Source: Bacteroidaceae bacterium
GTDB taxonomy: Bacteria > Bacteroidota > Bacteroidia > Bacteroidales > Bacteroidaceae
DNA: 64,000 nucleotides
Direction: 5' to 3'
NCBI GenBank assembly: GCA_902362375.1
Contig: CABIVS010000001.1
Span: 605,820 to 669,819 of the forward strand
How positions within the stretch are numbered: position 1 is the stretch's first letter; the number at the start of each line of letters is the position of its first letter. Of the stretch, positions 35,002-45,710 are shown one piece after another. Below the pieces are notes generated by a model. It was not told the DNA's origin, did no database searches, and saw only the letters and a list, made by a program, of their open reading frames with translations. The position numbers and the translations under genes were made by a program.

Positions 35002-36528
35002 ATGAATATTACAAAAATTATTAGTAAGACTTTCGATTCCCGTTTAAAACAGATAGACCTATATGCTAGTCAGGCTAGTGAGATACAGCATCGTGTGTTA
35101 AGCCGCTTAATACACCAGGCCGCTCAGACTGAATGGGGAAGAAAGTACGATTACTCCTCTATCCGTAACTATGAAGACTTCCGGAAACGTGTTCCTATCC
35201 AAACATACGAAGAAATCAAACCTTATGTAGAACGTTTGCGAGCCGGGGAACAGAATCTGCTTTGGCCATCGGAGATACGCTGGTTTGCAAAATCCTCCGG
35301 AACGACTAATGATAAAAGTAAATTCCTTCCTGTCAGCAAAGAGGCACTGGAAGACATTCATTACAGAGGAGGAAAAGATGCGGCAGCTCTTTATTTCCGC
35401 ATCAATCCGGATAGCCATTTTTTCTCCGGCAAGGGACTGATTCTTGGAGGTAGCCATAGTCCGAACCTCAACTCCAACCATAGTTTAGTAGGAGATTTAT
35501 CCGCTATTCTGATTCAAAATGTGAATCCGCTTATCAATTTCATTCGTGTACCCAGCAAGAAAATTGCATTGATGAGCGAATGGGAAACCAAAATAGAAGC
35601 AATCGCCAACAGCACTATTCCGGTAAATGTGACAAGTTTGTCCGGCGTACCGTCATGGATGCTCGTACTTATCAAACGTGTTCTTGAAAAGACAGGAAAA
35701 CAGACTTTGGAAGAAGTATGGCCCAATCTGGAAGTTTTCTTCCACGGTGGAGTGGCTTTCACTCCTTATCGTGAGCAATACAAGCAGGTGATTCAAACAC
35801 CGAAGATGCATTATGTTGAGACTTATAATGCTTCTGAAGGATATTTCGGAACTCAAAACGACCTCTCCGATCCTGCCATGTTATTAATGATCGACTATGG
35901 AATCTTCTACGAGTTTGTTCCGCTGGAGGAAGTAGGAAAAGAAAGTCCACGGGTTTACTGCCTTGAAGAAGTCGAACTCAACAAAAACTATGCAATGGTT
36001 ATTTCTACTTCTTGCGGTTTATGGAGATACATGATTGGTGATACGGTGAAGTTTACCAGCAAGAATCCCTATAAGTTTGTCATCACAGGAAGAACAAAGC
36101 ATTTCATCAACGCATTTGGTGAAGAGCTGATTGTCGATAACGCTGAAAAAGGATTGGCAAAGGCTTGTGCCGAAACCGGAGCGCAAGTTAGTGAATACAC
36201 CGCGGCACCTGTGTTTATGGATGAGAATGCCAAATGCCGGCACCAGTGGTTAATAGAGTTCGCTAAGATGCCGGATTCAGTAGAAAAATTTGCAGCGATA
36301 CTTGATGCCACACTGAAAGAGGTTAACTCCGATTATGAGGCGAAACGATGGAAAGACATAGCTTTGCAACCATTGGAAGTGATCGTTGCCCGTGAGGGAT
36401 TATTCCATGATTGGCTGGCACAGAAAGGAAAGCTGGGAGGACAACACAAAGTTCCCAGATTAAGTAATACGCGCGAATATATAGAAACAATGCTAGCGCT
36501 GAATGACAGTATTCCTTCGGAAGAATAA
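35002..36528 (+). CDS. GH3-family acyl-adenylating enzyme
   Basis: A 508-residue protein of the GH3 auxin-responsive promoter family (PF03321), in the ANL adenylate-forming superfamily. In plants these enzymes join amino acids to jasmonate or auxin; the substrates in bacteria are unknown. The phosphate loop is FAKSSGTTNDKSKFLPV, the adenine-contact motif YNASEGYFGTQN, and the hinge region YMIGDTVKF with GRTKHFINAFGEEL. The name has nothing to do with glycoside hydrolase family 3. It forms a single-gene unit with its own promoter. Confidence 0.92.
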   Translation: MNITKIISKTFDSRLKQIDLYASQASEIQHRVLSRLIHQAAQTEWGRKYDYSSIRNYEDFRKRVPIQTYEEIKPYVERLRAGEQNLLWPSEIRWFAKSSGTTNDKSKFLPVSKEALEDIHYRGGKDAAALYFRINPDSHFFSGKGLILGGSHSPNLNSNHSLVGDLSAILIQNVNPLINFIRVPSKKIALMSEWETKIEAIANSTIPVNVTSLSGVPSWMLVLIKRVLEKTGKQTLEEVWPNLEVFFHGGVAFTPYREQYKQVIQTPKMHYVETYNASEGYFGTQNDLSDPAMLLMIDYGIFYEFVPLEEVGKESPRVYCLEEVELNKNYAMVISTSCGLWRYMIGDTVKFTSKNPYKFVITGRTKHFINAFGEELIVDNAEKGLAKACAETGAQVSEYTAAPVFMDENAKCRHQWLIEFAKMPDSVEKFAAILDATLKEVNSDYEAKRWKDIALQPLEVIVAREGLFHDWLAQKGKLGGQHKVPRLSNTREYIETMLALNDSIPSEE

Positions 36529-36625
36529 CCAAAAACCAAGACATAACCGACACAAGTATCTTTATTACAGAGATTGCTTGTACAAGGAAGGTATTTCGAA
36601 ACAGAAGCACCATTCTAGTATCTTT

Positions 36626-36716
36626 TAGGCACGGATTACGCGGATTACGCGGATTACACGGACAAGTTTATTCTCTTTCCATGTTCATCCGTGTAATCCG
36701 CGTAATCCGTGCCTAA
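36626..36716. repeat. dispersed palindromic repeat, GGATTACRC type, copy 1
   Basis: The element starts TAGGCACGGATTACG and ends with the reverse complement CGTAATCCGTGCCTA, so it can form a long hairpin. The left arm has three tandem 9-bp CGGATTACG/A units and the right arm has two. A related copy lies at 56411-56495. From memory, similar sequences occur between genes in many Bacteroides genomes. Confidence 0.8.
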
Positions 36717-36790
36717 TCTTTGTCAGTCAATAAGCTAAATTTCGTTTTGACTCACCCCTGTCAGACGAATCACCTTCCCCCATATAAAGA

Positions 36791-37948
36791 TTACCGGGCG
36801 TTGACTATTATCCCTCCTCCCAATAATAAGCCATCTTTATAGAATGCGGCAGCTTGTCCCGGAGCAATGGCGGTTAAAGGCTCATGAAGTTGCACATGTA
36901 GTAGATGATCCGGTGTAATGGTAATCGTAGCATGGTTTTCCTGTTTGCGATACCGTATTTTCACAATGATGTCAGAATGCCCTAAAGTACGCTCCTGATT
37001 GACAAGATTCCAGTCTTTCAACCACATTTCTGTTTTCTCCAGAGCAGAAAGAGAAGCTAATACTACTTCGTTCTTTTCAGGATTAATCTCTTTCACAAAT
37101 ACGGGACGGTTCAAATGAATGCCCAAGCCACGTCTCTGTCCAATGGTATAAAAAGGATAGCCCTCATGCCAGGCAATAAAATCGCCCTTTTCATCGACAA
37201 ATCTTCCTCGTTTCACTTTATTGAGTCCTACCTGATTGCTTCCAGTCAATCTCTGACAATCTTCAACCAATGCTTGATCCTCCTCCATCATCCACTTTTC
37301 CCCTGCCAATGCCGCACTATTTTGAGTCAACCAGTTTTTCAAAAAAGTCCGATAGTCCATTGGGCAAAAACAAACGCCTATACTGTCCTTTTTAGTTGCC
37401 ACCTTCCGGAACCCATGTTCGGCAGCCCAGACACGGGCTTCCACTTTCGTAATATCCCCCATCGGCAACAGCATCCTGCAAAGAATATCTTGTTTCAATC
37501 CCCATAGAAAGAAGGTTTGATCCTTATCCGAGTCGGCAGCATATGTTATATAAAAGGTGTTATTTAGTTGTATATTCTGCGCATAGTGCCCGGTAGCTAT
37601 ATAGAAAACACCCATTTCATCGGCAATTTTAGCAAGCAGAGGCCATTTCAGGTAATTATTGCACAATGTACAAGGGACCGGAGTCCGTCCTGCCAGATAC
37701 TCCTGCACAAAATAGTCAATAATCTGCTTACTGAATATTTCCCTGGCATCGTACGTTATATGCCGTATTCCTAAACGTTCTGCCAGATTACGGGCATCTT
37801 CCAGATACTCTGTCGAGCCATTCAGTTCATAAAAACGAAAGGTTACTCCGATTACTTCATAACCGGCTTCCAACAATCGCATAGCAGCAACAGAACTATC
37901 TGTACCGCCGCTCATTCCAAGCAATACTCGTTTGTTTTCCTCCATCAT
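36791..37948 (-). CDS. mnmA: tRNA-specific 2-thiouridylase
   Basis: A 385-residue MnmA, which thiolates U34 of Lys, Glu and Gln tRNAs. The PP-loop is [15 protein letters not shown]. The catalytic cysteine pair is C96 (in [11 protein letters not shown]) and C193 (in [12 protein letters not shown]). Extra cysteines C93 and C195 beside them are uncommon. The tRNA-binding motif is [12 protein letters not shown]. It is divergent from the SNF2 helicase. A TAATTTTG at 37953-37960 (minus strand) would give a very short leader. Bacteroides often carries a second mnmA elsewhere. Confidence 0.93.
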   Translation of the reverse strand: MMEENKRVLLGMSGGTDSSVAAMRLLEAGYEVIGVTFRFYELNGSTEYLEDARNLAERLGIRHITYDAREIFSKQIIDYFVQEYLAGRTPVPCTLCNNYLKWPLLAKIADEMGVFYIATGHYAQNIQLNNTFYITYAADSDKDQTFFLWGLKQDILCRMLLPMGDITKVEARVWAAEHGFRKVATKKDSIGVCFCPMDYRTFLKNWLTQNSAALAGEKWMMEEDQALVEDCQRLTGSNQVGLNKVKRGRFVDEKGDFIAWHEGYPFYTIGQRRGLGIHLNRPVFVKEINPEKNEVVLASLSALEKTEMWLKDWNLVNQERTLGHSDIIVKIRYRKQENHATITITPDHLLHVQLHEPLTAIAPGQAAAFYKDGLLLGGGIIVNAR

Positions 37949-37972
37949 GCTGCAAAATTAAGTATTTTCCCG

Positions 37973-37980
37973 TATCTTTG
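37973..37980 (+). promoter_or_regulatory. -7 promoter element for the SNF2 helicase gene
   Basis: TATCTTTG matches TAnnTTTG, 21 bp before the ATG at 38002. Confidence 0.6.
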
Positions 37981-38001
37981 TCTGTTAAAGCCTAAAAGAG
38001 A

Positions 38002-40839
38002 ATGAAAGAGAGACCAACTAACGGACAAGTTATAATCGTTTTCACAGAGCATCCGATACTCGGCATATTGCTGATTCCCTATATTGCGGAAAGGCTGGAC
38101 GATGGAACCTTGCAATTGGTGGAACAAGCATTTCATGCCTCTCCCGAAGCTATGAGCAAGATGAGTGAGGCAGAAAGACAAGCTATTCATATCGCCTCTT
38201 ATTATACAGAGAAGCATCTAATGAGCGTTTACTCCCGCGAAAAAACAGTATCGCGTTTTCTACATAAGTTATCCGAAGATCCGGAACGAATTAAAAATGA
38301 TATCCGTCCGTCTATCGAAAAGAAACTGTTGGAGATGCTGGCACTGATACGGGACAATGGACTGCCTTTTTATCAGAAACAAGCCGGCAGTAAAATACTA
38401 TACGCCCATCATGCCTATCACATAAATCCTCATAATGCAGAAATTCGCGTAACGTTTCATGTTGACAATAAAACATTCCGTTATCAGTTGCAGTGCTATT
38501 ATGAAGGGCAGCCATTCTCTTTGAGCGAGTTGAAACCTGTGGTTGTACTGACTTCCTCGCCGACGACACTATTATTGGGAATGGAGCTATACTTCTTTCC
38601 GCACATTGAAAGTGCACGTATCTTACCTTTTACAAAGAAAAGATCGATCAGCGTAGACGCTTCCCAAATTGAAAAATACATAGATAACATTGTCATCCCG
38701 ATTGCACGCTATCACGAAATCGAGGCTCACGGTTTGAGTATGATGGAAGAAAAATGTACTTGTGAAGCAATTCTCTCATTCGAAGACACGACGTACAACG
38801 GACAAGCATTGCAGCTTGGTTTCCGTTATGGAGATCAGACATTTACACCGGATAGCGCCCTTGAAATGAAGAAAATCGTCTATCGGAAATCCGGTGGGAT
38901 CTTCTTTTTTCGCCGGAACATTACTGCTGAAAAACAAGCCGTTCAGCTCTTAACGGATGCAGGCCTGCAACAACTCAATGATACACATTTCAGCCTATCC
39001 CCCGAAGCTCCGGAAAAAACGATTGTCGAATGGATCAACAGCCATCGGGAGATGTTGCAGCAGTCCTTCCATCTCACCAGCAATATGGGAAACACACCTT
39101 ATTGCCTGGACGAGATACGCATCGAGCAAAGTTGCGACGATGAGGTCGACTGGTTTGAATTGCGCATCACCGTTGTTATCGGTAATCTGCGTATTCCTTT
39201 TTCACGTTTCCGCAAACATATCCTGGAAGAAAAGAGAGAGTATCTGCTACCCGATGGCCGCATGATTCTCCTGCCAGAGGAATGGTTCAGCAAATATGCG
39301 AATTTATTAGAGATAGGAATTCAAACGGAAAAAGGAATCCGCTTGAAACATACATTTGCAGGTGCTGCACAAACTGCCTTAAGTGAAGAGGAATTAAAGA
39401 AATTTCCGGTGAAGCAACAGATACAAAATGTTGCCGTACCCAGAAAACTCAAAGCAACGTTACGTCCCTATCAGCAGAAAGGATTCTCATGGATGGTACA
39501 CTTGCACAAACAAGGATTTGGCGGATGCCTGGCAGATGACATGGGACTTGGGAAGACACTTCAAACTCTCACTCTATTACAGTATATATATAAGCCATCT
39601 ACTCCCAAGCAACCGGCTACCCTGATCGTTGTCCCCACATCGCTACTTCATAACTGGCGACGGGAAGCCAAACGCTTTACAGCGCTCTCGATGACGGAAT
39701 ACAACAACACCGTGGCTATAGACAAGGAACGACCGGAAAAATTCTTCGGTCATTTTCACTTGATCTTTACGACGTATGGCATGATGAGGAATAACATTGA
39801 TATACTCTGCTCATACCGTTTCGAATACATCGTGCTCGATGAAAGTCAGAATATCAAAAATAGTGAATCGCTCACCTTCCGGTCAGCCATTCGACTACAA
39901 AGTAAACACCGGCTTGTGCTTACAGGTACTCCCATCGAAAACTCATTAAAGGACCTGTGGGCTCAATTTCACTTCATACAACCAGACTTACTGGGCACGG
40001 AAAGTGCTTTCCAAAAGCAGTTTATAATGCCGATTCGTCAGGGGAATACCCGTGCAAAAGTATTATTGCAGCAGCTGACAGCCCCATTTATCCTCCGTAG
40101 AAGCAAGAAAGAGGTAGCTCCGGAACTTCCGGCACTTACCGAAGAGACCATCTACTGCGACATGACTGAAGAACAGAACACTTGTTACGAACAGGAGAAA
40201 AACAGCCTGCGTAACATCCTTCTTCAGCATCCTCAAAGTACCGACAGGCTTCATTCGTTTAGTGTATTAAATGGCATCTTACGTTTACGACAACTATCCT
40301 GCCACCCGCAACTTATCCTTCCCGACTATACCGGAACATCCGGAAAAACGGCACAGATAATCGAAACATTCGATACGCTACAGAGCGAAGGCCACAAAGT
40401 TTTAATTTTCTCCTCATTCGTCAGGCATCTGGAGGTGCTCGCCGAAGCTTTCCACGAACGGGGTTGGAAATATGCCTTATTAACAGGAACGACCAACAAC
40501 CGCCCTTCCGAAATCGCCCATTTCACCGATCAAAAAGATGTCCAGGCATTCCTGATTTCACTAAAGGCAGGAGGCGTGGGACTTAATCTGACTCAAGCCG
40601 ACTATGTATTTATCATAGATCCCTGGTGGAATCCTGCCGCCGAATCGCAGGCGATCGCCCGCGCCCATCGTATCGGGCAGGACAAGCAAGTGATTGCTTA
40701 CCGCTTCATTACCCAAAACAGTATCGAAGAAAAGATTCTTCACCTACAAGATGAGAAACGGAAACTGGCGGAAACATTTGTTGCCGATAGTGAGCCATTG
40801 CCTATGTTAAGCAACGAGCAATGGGTAGACCTGCTCTAA
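38002..40839 (+). CDS. SNF2-family DEAD/DEAH-like helicase
   Basis: A 945-residue SNF2/RapA-type ATPase. The N-terminal half of about 480 residues has no motif I can name. The helicase core starts with Walker A, CLADDMGLGKTLQTLTLL, near residues 508-525. Motif II is DESQ instead of DEAH (YIVLDESQNIKNS). Motif III is LTGTPIENSLKDLWAQ, and motifs V-VI are LKAGGVGLNLTQADYV and QAIARAHRIGQDKQV. Such proteins move along DNA and remodel bound proteins rather than unwinding strands. No nuclease domain is fused. It is a single-gene unit with its own promoter. Confidence 0.92.
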   Translation: MKERPTNGQVIIVFTEHPILGILLIPYIAERLDDGTLQLVEQAFHASPEAMSKMSEAERQAIHIASYYTEKHLMSVYSREKTVSRFLHKLSEDPERIKNDIRPSIEKKLLEMLALIRDNGLPFYQKQAGSKILYAHHAYHINPHNAEIRVTFHVDNKTFRYQLQCYYEGQPFSLSELKPVVVLTSSPTTLLLGMELYFFPHIESARILPFTKKRSISVDASQIEKYIDNIVIPIARYHEIEAHGLSMMEEKCTCEAILSFEDTTYNGQALQLGFRYGDQTFTPDSALEMKKIVYRKSGGIFFFRRNITAEKQAVQLLTDAGLQQLNDTHFSLSPEAPEKTIVEWINSHREMLQQSFHLTSNMGNTPYCLDEIRIEQSCDDEVDWFELRITVVIGNLRIPFSRFRKHILEEKREYLLPDGRMILLPEEWFSKYANLLEIGIQTEKGIRLKHTFAGAAQTALSEEELKKFPVKQQIQNVAVPRKLKATLRPYQQKGFSWMVHLHKQGFGGCLADDMGLGKTLQTLTLLQYIYKPSTPKQPATLIVVPTSLLHNWRREAKRFTALSMTEYNNTVAIDKERPEKFFGHFHLIFTTYGMMRNNIDILCSYRFEYIVLDESQNIKNSESLTFRSAIRLQSKHRLVLTGTPIENSLKDLWAQFHFIQPDLLGTESAFQKQFIMPIRQGNTRAKVLLQQLTAPFILRRSKKEVAPELPALTEETIYCDMTEEQNTCYEQEKNSLRNILLQHPQSTDRLHSFSVLNGILRLRQLSCHPQLILPDYTGTSGKTAQIIETFDTLQSEGHKVLIFSSFVRHLEVLAEAFHERGWKYALLTGTTNNRPSEIAHFTDQKDVQAFLISLKAGGVGLNLTQADYVFIIDPWWNPAAESQAIARAHRIGQDKQVIAYRFITQNSIEEKILHLQDEKRKLAETFVADSEPLPMLSNEQWVDLL

Positions 40840-40936
40840 TAATACATAAGTCACAATCTATCACAGAGGCGTGTAAAATGTATTATTTCATCGTATTCCT
40901 GAATTTTTTTATCCATATATTCTTATTTTATCCGGT

Positions 40937-40944
40937 TATCTTTG
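40937..40944 (+). promoter_or_regulatory. -7 promoter element for the lipoprotein pair
   Basis: TATCTTTG, 40 bp before the ATG at 40984. No clear -33 TTG is present. Confidence 0.58.
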
Positions 40945-40983
40945 CCATTGTGAAAATTATAAATAACCCGAAATAATAAACGT

Positions 40984-43572
40984 ATGAAAAACAGGAGCAT
41001 TACCTACCTATTACTATTTGGTATTTGCAGCATGTTGGCAATCATGCAATCGTGCCAGAAAACAGATGACCTGGAAGCAGACATCAATTCTCTGAAAGAC
41101 CGTGTCGCTGCTTTGGAAAAAGCAACGGAAGGACTGAATACTTCATTTGCCAGTCTGCAAGCCCTTATGCAAAAAAACAAAGTCATTATCGGAATTACTC
41201 CGACTAAAGATGGTCTGGGATATTTGCTGGAACTTAGTGACGGAACAAGCATTAAAGTCATGGAAAGTGAAGCGGTACAGGCATCTGTCCCTGAATTTTC
41301 CGTAGATGAAGAAGGCTACTGGATATATAAAACAAGTAGTGATACCGATTTCAAATATCTGCCGGGAGCCGATGGAGAGAAAGTATCGGCATGGCCCCGT
41401 GATGAAGAAGGCAATGTGGTGGCAACTCCATTAATCAGCGTATCCTCCAGTGGATATTGGCAAGTGAGCTACGATAATGGACAAACGTATACAAGCTTAG
41501 GAACTAAGGCCGAAGGTGGAAGTCAGGGAGGAACCAGTATATTCAGTAAGGTAGAATATAATGAAGCAAACCACACTTTCTCATTCACATTATCCGATGG
41601 AGGAAAAACATATACCTTTCCGGTAGATGACACCTTTGGACTGATAATTTATGGTCTCAATGATGCCGACAGCGAACAAGCCGTGCAGGTTTTCGCCCCC
41701 AATGAGAATCATAAGGAATATAAAGTAGAACAGAATGACGTACAACAAGCCGTAGTACAAGCTCCTAAAGGATGGAATGTTCTTTTGTCCGAGAACTTGT
41801 TAACTATCACACCACAAGCAACTGCGACAAAGGATGTGGAAGAAACTATTAAAATTGTACTGACTTCATCAAAGAATTATATCCGTATTGTATCTATTGA
41901 AGTTAAACAACTTTCCAGCGAAGCCGGAGCAGAAGCCTGGCAGCAGTTTGTTAACGCTGACCAACAGAATGTGTTATTAGACTTTTCATACGCCGGATAT
42001 AAGTATGGTGAAATGGCTCCTCCCGAAATAGAAACGCTAACAGCGCAAGGATATAAAGTATACGATGTTACAGATCCCAAATATGGAGCTATCCCCAACG
42101 ACGGTAAATCTGACAGAGCAGCTTTCATGAAGGTCTTGGCAGAAATAGCGAGTCAAACAAAGCAAGAAGACAACAATATGACCGACCGATATATCAAGGA
42201 AAATGCTAAAGCTATTATCTACTTCCCCGAAGGAAACTATATTCTGCAAGATGAGGATTCTAAAGATCGCAGGATTCGTATATCAATGAGTGATATTGTT
42301 TTAAAAGGAGCCGGAAAAAACAAAACGACACTCGAAATGACCGCTGCCAATAATTCTCCCAAGCCAACCGAAGAGATGTGGAATGCTCCTGTCATGATGG
42401 AGTTCAAACACAATACAGGATTAGGAGAATCTGTCGGTACCATCACCGAAGACGCTCCGATAGGCAGCAAAACCATAACGGCTAGTTTAACAGGAGTAAG
42501 CGGAGGCAGCTGGGTATGCCTTGTGTTGGAAAATACGGATGACAATGTAATTAACTCCGAATTATATCCACACAAATGGGAAGATATTAAGATACAGCAA
42601 GGTGGTACTCCCAATATCAAGACAAAAGGGATTCAGATATACGAATATCATCAGATTGAGAAAATCAGCGGTAACAATGTTACCTTCAAAGAGCCGATCA
42701 TGCACGCTATCAATAAAGATTGGGGATGGAAAGTACATAAGTTCGCAAACTATGCCAATGTGGGTGTAGAAGACCTGACCTTCAAAGGACACGCCAAAGA
42801 GAAGTTCATTCACCACGGCTCTGACATTGACGATGGTGGTTTTAAGCTCATCGATTTTGTGCGTCTGACCAATTCGTGGATGCGCCGGGTTAATTTTGAG
42901 AGTGTTAGTGAAGCCATGTCAATCACCAGTTCTGCCAACTGTTCTGCTTATGACATCACTATTGGCGGTAATCGTGGACATGCTTCTATCCGATCGCAAG
43001 CTTCTTCCCGTATCTTTATTGGAAAAGTAACTGAAAACAGCAATGGCTACACACTTAGAAAAGGAGAAGGTGAAAACACATTGATGGAATATAAAATGAA
43101 TGTTGGACAATATCACGCTTGCGGTGTTTCAAAGCAAAGTATAGGTGCTGTAATATGGAATGTTAGATGGGGAGATGATTCTTGCTTTGAATCACATGCC
43201 ACACAGCCACGTGCAACACTAATCGACTGCTGTTCCGGTGGTTTCATGCATTGGAGACAAGGAGGAGACTCTGCCCAAATGCCTAATCATATGGAGAATC
43301 TGACAATATGGAATTTCTATGCAACAAATGCACAAACAGACCAGGACATCGATACAGAAGGTAAATTTACCTGGTGGGATGGTAACGGCTTTTGGTGGAA
43401 ATTTATGCCTCCTATCATTGTCGGTTTCCACGGAAGTCCTTTAGATTTTGATGATACTCAAATGAAACGACTCGAAAGCAACGGAACTGCTGTGGAACCA
43501 TATTCACTCTATGAGGCTCAATTACGTAAACGTTTAGGATATGTTCCTTCTTGGCTATCCTCTTTAAAATAA
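40984..43572 (+). CDS. DUF4988 lipoprotein with a pectate-lyase-like beta-helix
   Basis: An 862-residue predicted outer-membrane lipoprotein. The signal peptide ends in a lipobox with Cys near residue 24 (AIMQSCQKTDDLE). A short coiled coil follows (DINSLKDRVAALEKATEGLN) and then two DUF4988-like repeats marked by EEGYWIYKT and SSGYWQVSYDNGQTY. After a beta-sandwich spacer, from about residue 360 there is a Pectate_lyase_3-type start (DVTDPKYGAIPNDGKSDRAA). The rest reads as a right-handed beta-helix of DUF4955 type (FIHHGSDIDDGGFKL, GGNRGHASIRSQASS). It probably binds or cleaves a glycan at the cell surface. It is followed by a paralogue 21 bp later. No SusC/SusD is directly attached. Confidence 0.82.
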   Translation: MKNRSITYLLLFGICSMLAIMQSCQKTDDLEADINSLKDRVAALEKATEGLNTSFASLQALMQKNKVIIGITPTKDGLGYLLELSDGTSIKVMESEAVQASVPEFSVDEEGYWIYKTSSDTDFKYLPGADGEKVSAWPRDEEGNVVATPLISVSSSGYWQVSYDNGQTYTSLGTKAEGGSQGGTSIFSKVEYNEANHTFSFTLSDGGKTYTFPVDDTFGLIIYGLNDADSEQAVQVFAPNENHKEYKVEQNDVQQAVVQAPKGWNVLLSENLLTITPQATATKDVEETIKIVLTSSKNYIRIVSIEVKQLSSEAGAEAWQQFVNADQQNVLLDFSYAGYKYGEMAPPEIETLTAQGYKVYDVTDPKYGAIPNDGKSDRAAFMKVLAEIASQTKQEDNNMTDRYIKENAKAIIYFPEGNYILQDEDSKDRRIRISMSDIVLKGAGKNKTTLEMTAANNSPKPTEEMWNAPVMMEFKHNTGLGESVGTITEDAPIGSKTITASLTGVSGGSWVCLVLENTDDNVINSELYPHKWEDIKIQQGGTPNIKTKGIQIYEYHQIEKISGNNVTFKEPIMHAINKDWGWKVHKFANYANVGVEDLTFKGHAKEKFIHHGSDIDDGGFKLIDFVRLTNSWMRRVNFESVSEAMSITSSANCSAYDITIGGNRGHASIRSQASSRIFIGKVTENSNGYTLRKGEGENTLMEYKMNVGQYHACGVSKQSIGAVIWNVRWGDDSCFESHATQPRATLIDCCSGGFMHWRQGGDSAQMPNHMENLTIWNFYATNAQTDQDIDTEGKFTWWDGNGFWWKFMPPIIVGFHGSPLDFDDTQMKRLESNGTAVEPYSLYEAQLRKRLGYVPSWLSSLK

Positions 43573-43593
43573 TAACTTTAAAACAATATAATC

Positions 43594-45597
43594 ATGAAAA
43601 AAGTATGGAGTATGTTCATGTTATTGGCTGTATGCCTGGTAGCATGTACCAACATTGACGATTTGGAAGATGATGTAGACGCACTGAAAAAGCGCGTTAC
43701 CGCACTCGAAACACAAGTACGTGATATAAATAGTAATACTGAAGCCCTTCGCGAACTTTATAATGAAGGAACATTCATTACTAATATAGAGGAAAAGTCT
43801 GATTCTTACACACTCACTTTGAGCAATGGAAAGACAGTAAATCTATATATGAAAAACGATAATAACCTGTTATGCCCTATTATCGGTATCGATTCAGAAG
43901 GCTACTGGACTGTTCTTTACAACAAAAATGAAACTCCGGAACGTCTGACTGTAAACGGACAACCTGTGAAAGCTAATGGAGAGAGTGGCAAGACTCCTAC
44001 ATTCAATGTAGATAGTGAAGGTTACTGGCAGGTTAGCTATGACGGAGGAAAGCACTACAGTTATATATACAAAGAAGGAACTACTGACAAAGTCAGTGCA
44101 ACCGGTGACGGTTCTGCTCCGACAGAAGACAAAAACTTCAAGAGTGTAACAGTAGAAAACAACGAACTGGTCTTAGTACTTGCAGGTGAGGATGCTCCAA
44201 CCATACGCATCCCTATCGTTAGCGATTTCGAATGTAGTTTTGCAGCCGAAGATTTAAAACAAGTACAGGAGTTTTCGGCAGGTGAAGTGAAAGAGTTTAC
44301 CATGACCGTGAGAGGAGTAGAAAATACAATGATTACTGCTCCCGAAGGATGGAGTGCTAAATTCTCTAAGGAAGCTGGAAAAGAAAATGTATTGGTTGTT
44401 ACTGCCCCTGTATCAAGCGCAAAGATGATGACTCGTGCAACAGCTGATAACAGTACTGATATTGCGGTATTGGCAACAAGCGGAAAGTATGCTATGATTG
44501 CTAAAATTCAGGTTAAAGTTATAGATACCCCACAATCCAAAGACTTCTACACAGAGTATAATACAAATGGGAATATTACTATTGGAAATGTTTCTATAAC
44601 AAAAGGAGCAAATGAAGCTATATTATTAGATGGCTCTGATGAGAGTGCTTCTAATATCAGAAACCTAATCCATCAAAAGACAGAACAAACTGTTATTTTC
44701 TTGGAAAAGGGAGCTTATGATTTTAACACACCATCCATTGCTGAAATCACAGGGACAGTTGTTATAATCGGAAGATATAGTGACAGTAAACCTATACTAA
44801 AACCAGAGCTTTTGTGGAAACTCAAATCTGGTAAATTGATATTCAAAAATATACAATTAGACCTAACTAAAATTGATGCTAGTGGAGGTAATAATAAGTA
44901 TATGTTCTGTAATGCAGATGCTACTGCAGATTTTGAAGACTTTATACTCGAAGACTGTGAAATAACTAATATTCAAAAGAACTTTTATTATAACAATGTA
45001 GCAGCTTATACAATCAAGAATATTTATGCAAAGAATTCACGTTTCCAATTAAATACTACAGCAGACGGTGTTCTAATATTCAATATTTACAATACAACAC
45101 ACTTAGATGCAATGCAAATGTTTACTTTTGAAAATAACATTGTATACAATAAAACATCTGTTATCGGACAAATTCTTTCATGGAATAACAACATTGTGCA
45201 AAGTCCCGATCAGCAACAAATAGAGGTGTCTTTCTGTAATAATACCATTGTAAACTATGTAGGAAAGAACTATCATCTAAAATTTTATGATACTAAAAAA
45301 ATTACGATTTCGAAAAATATTTTCTATGCAGATCCCAAAATGAGTAGTGACGCTACAATGTGTGGTATTTATAAAAAAGAAAGTACTCCAGAATTCGATG
45401 TGAAAGATAATATAGCATATGGACTTACCGAAACAAATAAATGGAATAGTTTTGGCGCAACAGTTAAGCCTACCAACCCAATCGAAGAACAATTACTTCG
45501 CCTGACAAATAGTCCGTTCACTTCAATGGATTTGGATAAAGGCATCTTTATACTAGACAATGCATATACAGGATTTGGGTCTACTATTAACCAATAA
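43594..45597 (+). CDS. DUF4988 lipoprotein with DUF4957/DUF5123-like beta-helix
   Basis: A 667-residue lipoprotein, partner of the preceding gene. The lipobox is LVACTNIDD with Cys about 18. The coiled coil (DVDALKKRVTALETQVRDIN) and the paired EGYW repeats (DSEGYWTVLY, DSEGYWQVSYDGGKHY) match the neighbour closely. The C-terminal half differs: it resembles the DUF4957/DUF5123 parallel beta-helix (GNITIGNVSITKGANEAILL, then many Asn-rich turns). The two genes share an operon and end at a terminator at 45620-45655. A surface glycan-binding function is likely; catalysis is not evident. Confidence 0.8.
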   Translation: MKKVWSMFMLLAVCLVACTNIDDLEDDVDALKKRVTALETQVRDINSNTEALRELYNEGTFITNIEEKSDSYTLTLSNGKTVNLYMKNDNNLLCPIIGIDSEGYWTVLYNKNETPERLTVNGQPVKANGESGKTPTFNVDSEGYWQVSYDGGKHYSYIYKEGTTDKVSATGDGSAPTEDKNFKSVTVENNELVLVLAGEDAPTIRIPIVSDFECSFAAEDLKQVQEFSAGEVKEFTMTVRGVENTMITAPEGWSAKFSKEAGKENVLVVTAPVSSAKMMTRATADNSTDIAVLATSGKYAMIAKIQVKVIDTPQSKDFYTEYNTNGNITIGNVSITKGANEAILLDGSDESASNIRNLIHQKTEQTVIFLEKGAYDFNTPSIAEITGTVVIIGRYSDSKPILKPELLWKLKSGKLIFKNIQLDLTKIDASGGNNKYMFCNADATADFEDFILEDCEITNIQKNFYYNNVAAYTIKNIYAKNSRFQLNTTADGVLIFNIYNTTHLDAMQMFTFENNIVYNKTSVIGQILSWNNNIVQSPDQQQIEVSFCNNTIVNYVGKNYHLKFYDTKKITISKNIFYADPKMSSDATMCGIYKKESTPEFDVKDNIAYGLTETNKWNSFGATVKPTNPIEEQLLRLTNSPFTSMDLDKGIFILDNAYTGFGSTINQ

Positions 45598-45619
45598 ACT
45601 ATAAACTCACGTTTCTCAA

Positions 45620-45655
45620 TACAAAAAAGGATGCCCTACAGGTATCCTTTTTGTA
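45620..45655. terminator. terminator after the lipoprotein pair
   Basis: A stem of about 12 bp (left arm ACAAAAAAGGAT, right arm ATCCTTTTTGT) has an 11-base loop and ends in a T-run. It can stop transcription from the left and perhaps also from the right. Confidence 0.75.
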
Positions 45656-45710
45656 TATTGCACTATCACAGTGCAATTTTAGCTAAAACCACATCTTTTC
45701 CCCCACCACC

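Noticed and set aside
35002..36528. reading the GH3-family protein as a glycoside hydrolase family 3 enzyme
   Set aside because: Its motifs are those of adenylate-forming enzymes; the shared name is a coincidence.
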